NCBI GenBank assembly: GCA_937892215.1
Contig: CALAVE010000080.1
Span: forward strand, 1-64,000
Origin: an uncultured Porphyromonadaceae bacterium
GTDB taxonomy: Bacteria > Bacteroidota > Bacteroidia > Bacteroidales > Muribaculaceae
Length of the DNA: 64,000 nucleotides
Direction of reading: 5' to 3'
This document shows positions 50,205 to 57,188 of the stretch, one piece after another. The translations under genes were made by a program, and so were the position numbers. Below the pieces are notes generated by a model. That model saw only the letters and a list, made by a program, of their open reading frames with translations. It did no database searches and was not told where the DNA came from. How positions within the stretch are numbered: the stretch's first letter is position 1; each line of letters starts with the position of its first letter.

Positions 50205-51950
50205 TTAGGATTGGGTGTTGGAGTTGCGATACTCCGTAGGGCTCATCGCAAATTTGAGCCTGAAGTTGCGGCCAAAGGTGTTGCTGCTGCTGTACCCGCT
50301 GCTTAGTGCCACTTGCTCTATGCTCATTCCCGGCTGCTCGTTCATCAGTTTCACGGCGTGGGTGAGGCGGCATTCGTTGATAAACGCCGGCAGTGAATGG
50401 TAGTTGCTGCCGTTGGAGAACGCTGAGCCAACTCGCTCCTTGCTGATTCCGAACCGTTCCATGAGTGTCTGTCGCCCAAAGTTGGGGTCGAGATACAGTT
50501 TTTCCTGAATTGTGGTCTGACTTAGCAGTTCAAAGAGTTTCTCATCGTTTAACTCATCGGTCTGAATAGGCGTGCTCACCTCGGTAGCCGCAATACTCTC
50601 TTTCAACTGGGCATATTTTTGCTTGTATTTGTTTGCGTCCGAAATCTGCGATACAAGGGCTTGATTCTTGATGGTCATAGCCTTGCGCTGCCTGAAGAAA
50701 TAGGTGGCAAAGCCGGCAGCCAGCAGGGCGATTATGCTGATTGTGGCGAAATATATGTTTTGCCTTATGAGTGCGGCTTCTTGTTTCTGAATCTCAAGTT
50801 CCTGCTCCTGTTCTCTGAATCGGGCCGCATATTCGTGGGCCTTCGATACCTGTAGCTTGTCATTCAGTTTGTTGCTGAGCTTGGAGTATCGTTTCCAGTA
50901 GTCCTGGCTCTCAACATATCTTCCCGTGGCTGCTGCCGCTATTGCCCTGCATTCCAGTTGCGTGGCGTAATCTGTGCTCAGGGTGTCTTTCCCGGATATG
51001 GCGTTATATTCGTCGTAGGCTGATTGCATCTTTCCGTAGTCACCCAGCAGACACCATGTGGGCGCAAAATTTATTCTCCCAATGAGGCCCTGGCCATAGG
51101 TGGTGTTCTCAAATTTCTGAGCGTATTTCCTCGCATTTTTCATGTCGCCCTTCTTGGCGTATGCGTTGGCGATAAGTGAATAGGCCTGCGACCTGTAGAA
51201 GTCGCAGTATTTGGCCCTGTCTTTGTCGTATGGAATGCGGAATGTTTTGTCGTCGTAGTCATCTGGGTGCTCTTCGTAGTCGTCGGTAATCGCTATAATC
51301 TTCTTGGCTGTATTGATTATTTCATCATGACGTCCTTCTTTACTGAGTACTTCCGTCTTGCGTTTCAGCGCTATGATACATGCGTCGGCATACGCGAATT
51401 TTCGCTTGCCTTCCAATTTGCCTATGACCATGTTGAGTTTTTGCAGCCCTTCGGCTCGGTTGCCTATCTTGGCCTGAACTGAGCCTATTTCCGCCTCAGT
51501 GCGCAATTCTTCGGGCTCGTCACCCAGTTTCTTGCAGATTTCCACAAGTTGGCTGGCATATAGAATCTCTTGCTCGTAGTCTTCCTGCTGTGCTGTCGTT
51601 ACTTTCATCTGCTCTATTACGTCAAACATGTATTTAAGGTCGCCCTTCACTGTGTCGTTCAGCAGCAGTTTCTTGCAGATTGCTTGTGCGGTGTCGGTGT
51701 TGGAGCACTCGCCCGGATAACTGTAGATGCGGGCTCTCATCAGGTCGCATTTTATCGAGGGCAGTGCTCCTGTTCTCTCTGCCGAGTCCAGTAGCCATAA
51801 AGCACGCTTGGGGTTCTCGCTGTAGATTGCCATTGCCGAATCGGCTATGCTGTTGTCCTTGCTTTTCAGGTTGGTTGCCGTGTTCCCCTTATCTCCACAA
51901 CTCCACAGTATAATCAAGGCCGGAATAAGTATGTTTATCAGTGTTCGCAT
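50205..51950 (-). CDS. Membrane-anchored TPR/AraC-type transcriptional regulator
   Basis: This 581-residue protein has an N-terminal lipoprotein-like signal (MRTLINILIPALIILWSCG, with a Cys at about residue 18) and a periplasmic TPR-like helical region to about residue 400. One membrane helix (IYFATISIIALLAAGFATYFF) is followed by a short coiled linker and a C-terminal AraC helix-turn-helix pair (about residues 480-578; GISKERVGSAFSNGSNYHS and SIEQVALSSGYSSSNTFGRNF). Such proteins in Bacteroidota sense the periplasm and bind DNA in the cytoplasm. No target operon is evident beside it. Confidence 0.85.
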   Translation of the reverse strand: MRTLINILIPALIILWSCGDKGNTATNLKSKDNSIADSAMAIYSENPKRALWLLDSAERTGALPSIKCDLMRARIYSYPGECSNTDTAQAICKKLLLNDTVKGDLKYMFDVIEQMKVTTAQQEDYEQEILYASQLVEICKKLGDEPEELRTEAEIGSVQAKIGNRAEGLQKLNMVIGKLEGKRKFAYADACIIALKRKTEVLSKEGRHDEIINTAKKIIAITDDYEEHPDDYDDKTFRIPYDKDRAKYCDFYRSQAYSLIANAYAKKGDMKNARKYAQKFENTTYGQGLIGRINFAPTWCLLGDYGKMQSAYDEYNAISGKDTLSTDYATQLECRAIAAAATGRYVESQDYWKRYSKLSNKLNDKLQVSKAHEYAARFREQEQELEIQKQEAALIRQNIYFATISIIALLAAGFATYFFRQRKAMTIKNQALVSQISDANKYKQKYAQLKESIAATEVSTPIQTDELNDEKLFELLSQTTIQEKLYLDPNFGRQTLMERFGISKERVGSAFSNGSNYHSLPAFINECRLTHAVKLMNEQPGMSIEQVALSSGYSSSNTFGRNFRLKFAMSPTEYRNSNTQS

Positions 51951-51984
51951 ATATCAATGTGTTTTGTCCCCCCTATGGGCTTTA

Positions 51985-52020
51985 TAAAACCAACTTTTGT
52001 TGGCCTAATGACCGATTCGG
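51985..52020 (+). mobile_element. Right-end fragment of the MITE-like element
   Basis: This stretch matches the last ~36 bases of the 181-base element, ending CCTAATGACCGATTCGG. The end-proximal hairpin is CCAAC-TTTT-GTTGG here, against CCGCC-TTTT-GTCGG in copies 1 and 2. It lies in the leader of the AraC-type regulator gene, between its -7 box and start codon. Confidence 0.6.
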
Positions 52021-52037
52021 GGTAAATGGTACGGATG

Positions 52038-52045
52038 CAAATGTA
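52038..52045 (-). promoter_or_regulatory. Possible -7 box of the AraC-type regulator
   Basis: TACATTTG followed by CA on the minus strand lies about 90 bases before the ATG. No -33 match at the expected distance. Confidence 0.4.
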
Positions 52046-52177
52046 CGAATATTTGTGGAATGTAAGCATAATAATGTTCTAAAATTTTGTAAATATTGTC
52101 TCGTGAATTTCGCAATAACTAACCGACGCGCCACCTGTCCGGGTGACGCGCCAGCGCTTTTCTATGTGATATGAGCC

Positions 52178-53059
52178 TTAGCCCACCTTCACTATCAGGT
52201 AGTTGGATAGCTCCCAGAATCGTGTCTGGTCCAGTATCTTCAGTGTCTTCAACCCGTTGCCGTCCTGCTCTATCGAGTAGGTGCCCTGCGGATGCTTGCT
52301 CATCACTTGGGCCTTCTTGTTGTGTAACTGTATCTCGTTGAGGGTGCGCTTGTCGGCGCGTGTGAAGTACGACTTCTCAAAGTCTTTCTCCATGATTTTG
52401 GTCTTGCGCAGGAAGCCGGTCTCTATTATCTTGTTCTCCTTCAACTCTTTCTTGGAACCTACCACGTAGTAGCAGGTGTTCAGCTCGTTGGTGAGTTGCT
52501 CGGCCTGTTGCTGGGCCTCAACTTTGGCGGCTGTCTCCACCTCGTTCTGGTGTTTGAGCGAGTCAACGCGCGTATTCAGGTTCGTAATCTGAACGTGTGC
52601 GGCCTCCAGTTGCTTGGTGAGGTTTTCTATGCTTTGCTGCTGATCCAGTATCTGCTGCTTCATCGACTCTATGGTCTTCTGCATCTCTGCACTATAGTTG
52701 TTCGATTTGCTGAGCTTCGCCTCCAACTGGGCAAGGCGCTCTTTGCGCTTCTCTATCGACTGCTTAATCAGGATGATGTCCTCGCGCAGTTGGGCTTTGC
52801 GGTCAGGGGTCTCTGCTCCTATGTTGCTCTGCGACACTATGCTCTCTATGTTCTTAATCTCGGTCAGACCTTCGTTGATGTCGGTCATTAGCGCCATCAG
52901 ACTGTCCTTCTCGGCAAGTGCCGTGGCCAGTGAGTCGCCCAGAACGCGGTTAATCGAGTCCTGTCGCGCTTGCTCGGCCTCGCTCTTATCGTTTCTCATG
53001 CAAGATGCCGCCGTGGCTATTACTGCTATCGCGGCAGCGAAGATAAGTAGTTTTTTCAT
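52178..53059 (-). CDS. Coiled-coil lipoprotein (Cbp1-like)
   Basis: This 293-residue protein has a lipoprotein signal peptide with Cys near residue 20 (TAASC). Residues about 25-190 are heptad-rich coiled coil (long E/K/Q/L runs such as LREDIILIKQSIEKRKERL and TIESMKQQILDQQQSIENL). A C-terminal globular part contains CYYVVGSKKELKEN and GTYSIEQDGNGLKTLKI. It resembles proteins annotated in Bacteroides as Cbp1-family collagen-binding adhesins, but I cannot confirm binding from sequence. It should be anchored in a membrane facing the periplasm or outside. Confidence 0.75.
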   Translation of the reverse strand: MKKLLIFAAAIAVIATAASCMRNDKSEAEQARQDSINRVLGDSLATALAEKDSLMALMTDINEGLTEIKNIESIVSQSNIGAETPDRKAQLREDIILIKQSIEKRKERLAQLEAKLSKSNNYSAEMQKTIESMKQQILDQQQSIENLTKQLEAAHVQITNLNTRVDSLKHQNEVETAAKVEAQQQAEQLTNELNTCYYVVGSKKELKENKIIETGFLRKTKIMEKDFEKSYFTRADKRTLNEIQLHNKKAQVMSKHPQGTYSIEQDGNGLKTLKILDQTRFWELSNYLIVKVG

Positions 53060-53200
53060 CGTCTTTTATGTTTAAGTTGTGTAATCTCTTCTTTTTCGGC
53101 TGCAAATTTAAGCAAAAAAAACAAATCGCATTGCTTTTTGGGCTCTATTAATGGATTTTAACCACAAATCTGCGCCATCACCACGTGCCGGTCGCTCTCA

Positions 53201-53932
53201 CTACACCTGTGCCTTAGCCGGCTTCAGGTGCGCGTATTTGTCCTTTTTCTCACTGCGCTCGGGCGCTCCGGCAACCACTATAACTATCTCGCCGCGGGGA
53301 TCTTCTTGGCTGTAGTGCTCCACCAGCATCCCCAGGGTGCCGCGTACTGTGGTGTCGTGCACCTTGGAAATCTCGCGACTCACGCTGGCTTCGCGCTCTG
53401 TGCCGAAGGCCTCGGCCAGCGACTGCAGCGTCTTCACCAGACGTAGCGGCGACTCGTAGAATATCATGGTCCGGGTCTCAGATGCCAGAGCGCTGATGCG
53501 GCTCGCGCGTCCTTTCTTCTGCGGAAGGAACCCCTCGAAGGTGAATCGCTCGCACGGCAATCCTGAGTTCACCAGCGCCGGGACGAATGCCGTGGCGCCG
53601 GGCAGGGTCTCCACCGCTACTCCCTGTCGGCGACATTCGCGCGACAGCAGAAACCCGGGGTCGCTGATGGCTGGGGTGCCGGCGTCGCTTATCAGGGCTA
53701 TGGCGCTGCCTGCGTTCAGCTGTTCCATCACCGTGCTTAGTTGCTCGTGCTCGTTGAATTTGTGGTGACTTCGCATTGGGGTGCTGATGTTGAAGCGCTT
53801 CATCAGCACGCTGCTGGTGCGGGTGTCCTCGGCCAGAATTAGGTCGGCCTCCCGCAGCACTCTGATGGCGCGCGGGGTCATGTCCTCAAGGTTTCCCACC
53901 GGTGTGGGCACTATGTAGAGTTTGCCTGCCAT
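53201..53932 (-). CDS. rsmI: 16S rRNA (cytidine(1402)-2'-O)-methyltransferase
   Basis: This 243-residue SAM-dependent tetrapyrrole-methylase-fold enzyme starts AGKLYIVPTPVGNLEDMTPR and has LILAEDTRTS, LISDAGTPAISDPG and FYESPLRLVKTL. It methylates C1402 of 16S rRNA. The length matches the Bacteroidota form. It lacks the longer C-terminal extension of the E. coli enzyme. Confidence 0.93.
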   Translation of the reverse strand: MAGKLYIVPTPVGNLEDMTPRAIRVLREADLILAEDTRTSSVLMKRFNISTPMRSHHKFNEHEQLSTVMEQLNAGSAIALISDAGTPAISDPGFLLSRECRRQGVAVETLPGATAFVPALVNSGLPCERFTFEGFLPQKKGRASRISALASETRTMIFYESPLRLVKTLQSLAEAFGTEREASVSREISKVHDTTVRGTLGMLVEHYSQEDPRGEIVIVVAGAPERSEKKDKYAHLKPAKAQV

Positions 53933-53952
53933 AATGGGTGTTGGTTTTTAAT

Positions 53953-54126
53953 GGTGTGTTCTATAAATTAACTTGCGATGATTTTGAATTTATATCGAGC
54001 AGATACTAAGTTAAAGGTGAAGCGGCGTAGCGGGCTACGATGTAAGGCTTTAGCTTAGCAGATGCCGATAGAAAACAAAATCAGCCAAGAACACATCGTT
54101 ACTTTTATTAATTTATAGAACACACC
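53953..54126. mobile_element. MITE-like element, copy 3 (different ends, same core)
   Basis: The ends are a perfect 19-base inverted repeat, GGTGTGTTCTATAAATTAA (53953-53971) and its complement (54108-54126), flanked by TAAT on both sides, a likely four-base target duplication. The core has CGTAGCGGGCTACG, homologous to CATAGCGGGCTATG in copy 2, and GATGCCGATAGAAAAC. It fills most of the gap 53933-54245 between rsmI and the 54246 gene. No transposase gene is inside. Confidence 0.72.
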
Positions 54127-54212
54127 TAATATTTAATGCAAAGATAATTATTTTTTCACCTCCAACAGGCACGATTTGCTTGATTTGTTTTTTATAGCGC
54201 AAAATTAATTAT

Positions 54213-54220
54213 TAACTTTG
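54213..54220 (+). promoter_or_regulatory. Possible -7 box of the 54246-55365 gene pair
   Basis: TAACTTTG lies 25 bases before the ATG at 54246 and matches the -7 consensus. The nearest TTTG upstream is 25 bases away rather than 19-21. Confidence 0.45.
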
Positions 54221-54245
54221 TACTTCTAACTAAATAACGGTCTTT

Positions 54246-54998
54246 ATGGAAATTTCGGATATTCTGCGGAAAGTTTATGACTTGGAGGGTATGCTCCACG
54301 TGAAAAATAGGCTGGGGGAGGGCACTCCAGTGCTGGTGAATGAGTCGATGCTGCGTCTGGCCGACGAAATTGCGGCCGATGTATCGCAAATGCTGGGCGA
54401 TTCTGCGCTTGCTGATACCTCCCTCCAAGTTCCTGTCGTAGAACCTGAACCGGAAATCGCCCCCGAACCGGAAATCGCCCCCGAACCGGCACCGCACCCG
54501 GAGCCCGAGCCTGAAACTCCCGTAGAACCCGCACCGGAAACACCGTCTGAAACCGAACCGGAGCCTGAGCCGGAACCGGAGGCTCCTGCCGAGGATGACT
54601 TCGACCTGCCTCGCCGTGACTATGACGACGAACCGGCCCGCAACTGGAATTTCCACTACACGGAGCCGGAAAAGCGCGCTCCCGAATCTACCGAAGCCCC
54701 TGAAGCCCCTGTTGCAGCGCAACCCCAGCAAATTCCGCAAGAGCCCGCCGCACCGCAGCCTGAACCGACGAGAAATATCCTCCGGGCCTTCACCATCAAC
54801 GACCGTTTCCGCTTCCGCCGCGCCTTGTTCCACGGCAGCGACGATGCGATGAACGCCGCTCTGGCCGTCGTGCGGGGGATGGACAGCGTTGCCGAGGCTG
54901 AGGACTTTTTCTACAACGAACTCCACTGGGACAGTGAGGACCCCGATGCCGCCGAGTTCATGGCCATCGTGGCGCGTATCCTGAAGACTACTCTCTAA
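54246..54998 (+). CDS. Hypothetical protein with Pro/Glu-rich linker
   Basis: This 250-residue protein has three parts. Residues 1-60 are helical (MEISDILRKVYDLEGMLHVK). Residues about 62-120 are a P-E repeat (EPEPEIAPEPEIAPEPAP), coded partly by a tandem 18-base repeat. The C-terminal ~75 residues (ILRAFTINDRFRFRRALFHG through FMAIVARILKTTL) look like a compact helical domain conserved in Bacteroidales. I do not know its function. The extended middle could span a gap between two binding ends. It is followed after 43 bases by the small HExxH protein gene. Confidence 0.75.
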   Translation: MEISDILRKVYDLEGMLHVKNRLGEGTPVLVNESMLRLADEIAADVSQMLGDSALADTSLQVPVVEPEPEIAPEPEIAPEPAPHPEPEPETPVEPAPETPSETEPEPEPEPEAPAEDDFDLPRRDYDDEPARNWNFHYTEPEKRAPESTEAPEAPVAAQPQQIPQEPAAPQPEPTRNILRAFTINDRFRFRRALFHGSDDAMNAALAVVRGMDSVAEAEDFFYNELHWDSEDPDAAEFMAIVARILKTTL

Positions 54999-55041
54999 AT
55001 CACTACTGGAACCATCGTAACCATCGTAACCTGACGCTGAA

Positions 55042-55365
55042 ATGCTGATTCTGCGCAACAAGTACATCCCGCTCAAGGGCTTCTCGGCCGTTAACATCTT
55101 CGGCGCGCTTATCGTGCATCCGGGCGTGGTGCTCAGCGACACTCTGATACGCCACGAGCGTATCCACACGGCACAGATGCGCGAGATGCTCTATCTGCCT
55201 TTCTACGTCTGGTACTCCGTCGAGTGGCTGGTGCGTCTGCTGTGCCACCGCGGCAATGCCTACTATCGCCTGAGCATGGAACGCGAAGCCTACGACAACC
55301 AGCACGACCCCGATTACCTACGCCACCGACGCCACTTCGCCTGGCTCCGCTACCTCCGCCCCTAA
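55042..55365 (+). CDS. Small HExxH putative membrane-associated metallopeptidase
   Basis: This 107-residue protein has IRHERIHTAQ (HExxH, residues 38-42), a hydrophobic stretch YLPFYVWYSVEWLVRLL (51-67) and SMEREAYDNQ (78-87), where Glu80 or Glu82 could be the third zinc ligand. The E-R-E-A pattern resembles ImmA- and M48-like gluzincins. There is no signal peptide. It is much shorter than most peptidase families, near the size of minigluzincins. It is likely co-transcribed with the 54246 gene. A non-enzymatic metal-binding role is possible. Confidence 0.65.
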   Translation: MLILRNKYIPLKGFSAVNIFGALIVHPGVVLSDTLIRHERIHTAQMREMLYLPFYVWYSVEWLVRLLCHRGNAYYRLSMEREAYDNQHDPDYLRHRRHFAWLRYLRP

Positions 55366-55399
55366 CCACTAATCGCTCCGCGTCCATTCGCGGTTAAAT

Positions 55400-55580
55400 C
55401 CGATTCGGTCATTAGGATTTATGTCAGAACAGATTTTATTTTGGGAAGATTGCGAAGAGATTGTCGAAGGCATAGCGGGCTATGGCGAGACAATTTCTGA
55501 AGTAAGATGCCGAAAGAAAACTGTTATGGCATAAATAGACATTCTAAAACCGCCTTTTGTCGGCCTAATGACCGATTCGG
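55400..55580 (+). mobile_element. MITE-like element, copy 2 (181 bp)
   Basis: The ends CCGATTCGGTCATTAGG (55400-55416) and CCTAATGACCGATTCGG (55564-55580) form inverted repeats with one mismatch. GGTTAAATCC occurs directly on both flanks. The interior is about 85-90 percent identical to copy 1 by eye. The core hairpin reads CATAGCGGGCTATG. It sits between the HExxH gene and cysK, which converge here. Confidence 0.72.
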
Positions 55581-55614
55581 GTTAAATCCCAGCTAACCGC
55601 TTACCGGCTCCCCG

Positions 55615-56541
55615 CTATATCATACTCAGGTACCGCTCCCCCGTGTCGGGCAGCACCGCCACTATGGTCTTGCCCTCGTTTTCGGGCTCGCGCGCCAGTT
55701 CTATCGCGGCATGTGCGGCCGCGCCGCTCGATATCCCCACCAGCACACCGGCCTTCTCGGCCAGCAGGTGCAGGGCGGCAAATGCGTCCTCGTCGCGCAC
55801 CGTCACTATGCGGTCCACCAACTCGCGCTTAAAGTTCTCTGCCTCGAAGCCCGGACTGATGCCCTGTATCTTGTGCGGACCGGGCTTACCGCCGCTCAGC
55901 ACCGGCGAACCGGCTGCCTCCACTGCCACAGTCTCCAATTCGGGGTTATGGCGCTTCAGCGCGCGCGATGTTCCGCTCACCGTACCACCAGTACCCACGG
56001 CACTCACCAGTATATCCACCTTTCCCTCCGTGTCGGCCCATATCTCCTCGCCCGTGCGTTCGTAGTGCGCCTGCGGATTGGCCGGATTGCTGAACTGCAT
56101 CGGGATTATGGCGTTCTCCGTCTCGGCCAGTATCTCGTTGGCCTTGGCTATCGAACCTTTCATACCCTCGCTGCCGGGCGTCAGCACCAGCGTAGCGCCG
56201 TAGGCGCGGATTAACTTCCGCCGTTCCTCGCTCATGCTCTCGGGCATCACTATGATGGCCTTGTAACCCTTTGCCGCCGCCACCATGGCCAGCCCCACGC
56301 CTGTGTTCCCGCTTGTAGGCTCTATAATGGTCCCGCCGGGTTTTAGGGCACCGCTCTGCTCGGCGGCTTCCACCATACTCAGCGCTATCCGGTCCTTCAC
56401 GCTGCCGCCGGGGTTCATGCGCTCCAGTTTCACCAGCACTCGGGCCTTTAGCCCCAATTCTTTCTCTATCCCGCTCAGTTCCAATAGGGGAGTGGACCCT
56501 ATCAGCGCGGTAATGTCGTTATAAATCTTTCCCATGGTCAA
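55615..56541 (-). CDS. cysK: Cysteine synthase A
   Basis: This 308-residue PLP enzyme has NPGGSVKDRIALSM with the PLP Lys, PTSGNTGVGLAMVAA, MQFSNPANPQAHYERTG, VGTGGTVSGTSR for the phosphate, and GISSGAAAHAA. It makes L-cysteine from O-acetylserine and sulfide. The start may be 56541 or the ATG two codons later (56535), and the latter fits family alignments slightly better. Confidence 0.93.
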   Translation of the reverse strand: MTMGKIYNDITALIGSTPLLELSGIEKELGLKARVLVKLERMNPGGSVKDRIALSMVEAAEQSGALKPGGTIIEPTSGNTGVGLAMVAAAKGYKAIIVMPESMSEERRKLIRAYGATLVLTPGSEGMKGSIAKANEILAETENAIIPMQFSNPANPQAHYERTGEEIWADTEGKVDILVSAVGTGGTVSGTSRALKRHNPELETVAVEAAGSPVLSGGKPGPHKIQGISPGFEAENFKRELVDRIVTVRDEDAFAALHLLAEKAGVLVGISSGAAAHAAIELAREPENEGKTIVAVLPDTGERYLSMI

Positions 56542-56591
56542 TATTTATATAAATCTTTCGATAATGTTGTAAAAATAACTAATATTTTTTG

Positions 56592-56623
56592 CAAATATAT
56601 GCATTCCTTCTTACAATTCCAAA
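56592..56623 (-). promoter_or_regulatory. Promoter of cysK
   Basis: On the minus strand, TTTG (56623-56620) and TATATTTG (56599-56592) are 20 bases apart. The leader is about 45-50 bases. Confidence 0.7.
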
Positions 56624-56792
56624 CTCATCGTCTTTTTCCGCCTTATTTCTACTTTATCAGCCCTATAAGTCCTATAGGCCCTCCACTCACTTTGTTGTCT
56701 CTTGTTGTTTAGGCTCTCGTCTTCCCCACCACGCCCGCATGGCCCCGCCGCATCACCACTGCGAATCCGCCTTGCATCGCCGGAGGCATAGG

Positions 56793-57016
56793 CCTTGAAG
56801 AGGCTGGGCGGGTCGGAGACCCGACTTTGTCCGTAAGACCATGCCCGAGGATCGAAGACCCTCGCAGCCTGGTCCACGAGAATCAAAGCGGAATGTGCCT
56901 CGAACCACGAAGTGCTCGGGGAGATGATGAAGTGCAAGTCGCACATATGTGCGGTGCACGCTGACCGCAAGGGCATCATCACTCTACCCAACATTGAGGA
57001 ACTTCCCCACCAGCAT
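56793..57016. repeat. Structured intergenic element, copy D (second variant)
   Basis: This copy carries the C-type stems: GAGATGATG (56921-56929) with CATCATCACTC (56974-56984), GTGCA (56932-56936) with TGCAC (56955-56959), and CGCACATATGTGCG (56940-56953). Its first part has the A/B-like CGGGTC-GGA-GACCCG module, so it is a mosaic of both. A CGAGG/CCCTCG hairpin is inserted at about 56853-56871. It lies 3' of the giant surface protein gene. To its left are CCTATAAGTCCTATAGG and the CACTTTGTTGTCTCTTG phrase. No gene is seen in 56542-57188. Confidence 0.75.
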
Positions 57017-57063
57017 TGTCCCTACCCAAAACTAATTCGCGGGTAAACCCGATTCGGGTTAAA

Positions 57064-57188
57064 ATCACCCGCTAATCGCTCCCCTAACCATCTAAGAGGG
57101 GCGAAGCCACATTGGCTCCGCCCCCCCTCTAATCGCTAACCGCTAATAGCTAATAGCTAATAGCTATTCGCTAATCGCTAACTATCGC
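57064..57188. repeat. Octamer tracts CTAATCG/CTAATAG split by a G/C-rich hairpin
   Basis: Two tracts (57069-57080 and 57129-57188) of CTAATCGC and CTAATAG units bracket a palindromic GAGGGGCGAAGCC ... GGCTCCGCCCCCCCTC segment (about 57098-57127). The second tract runs to the stop codon of the giant protein gene. Confidence 0.6.
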
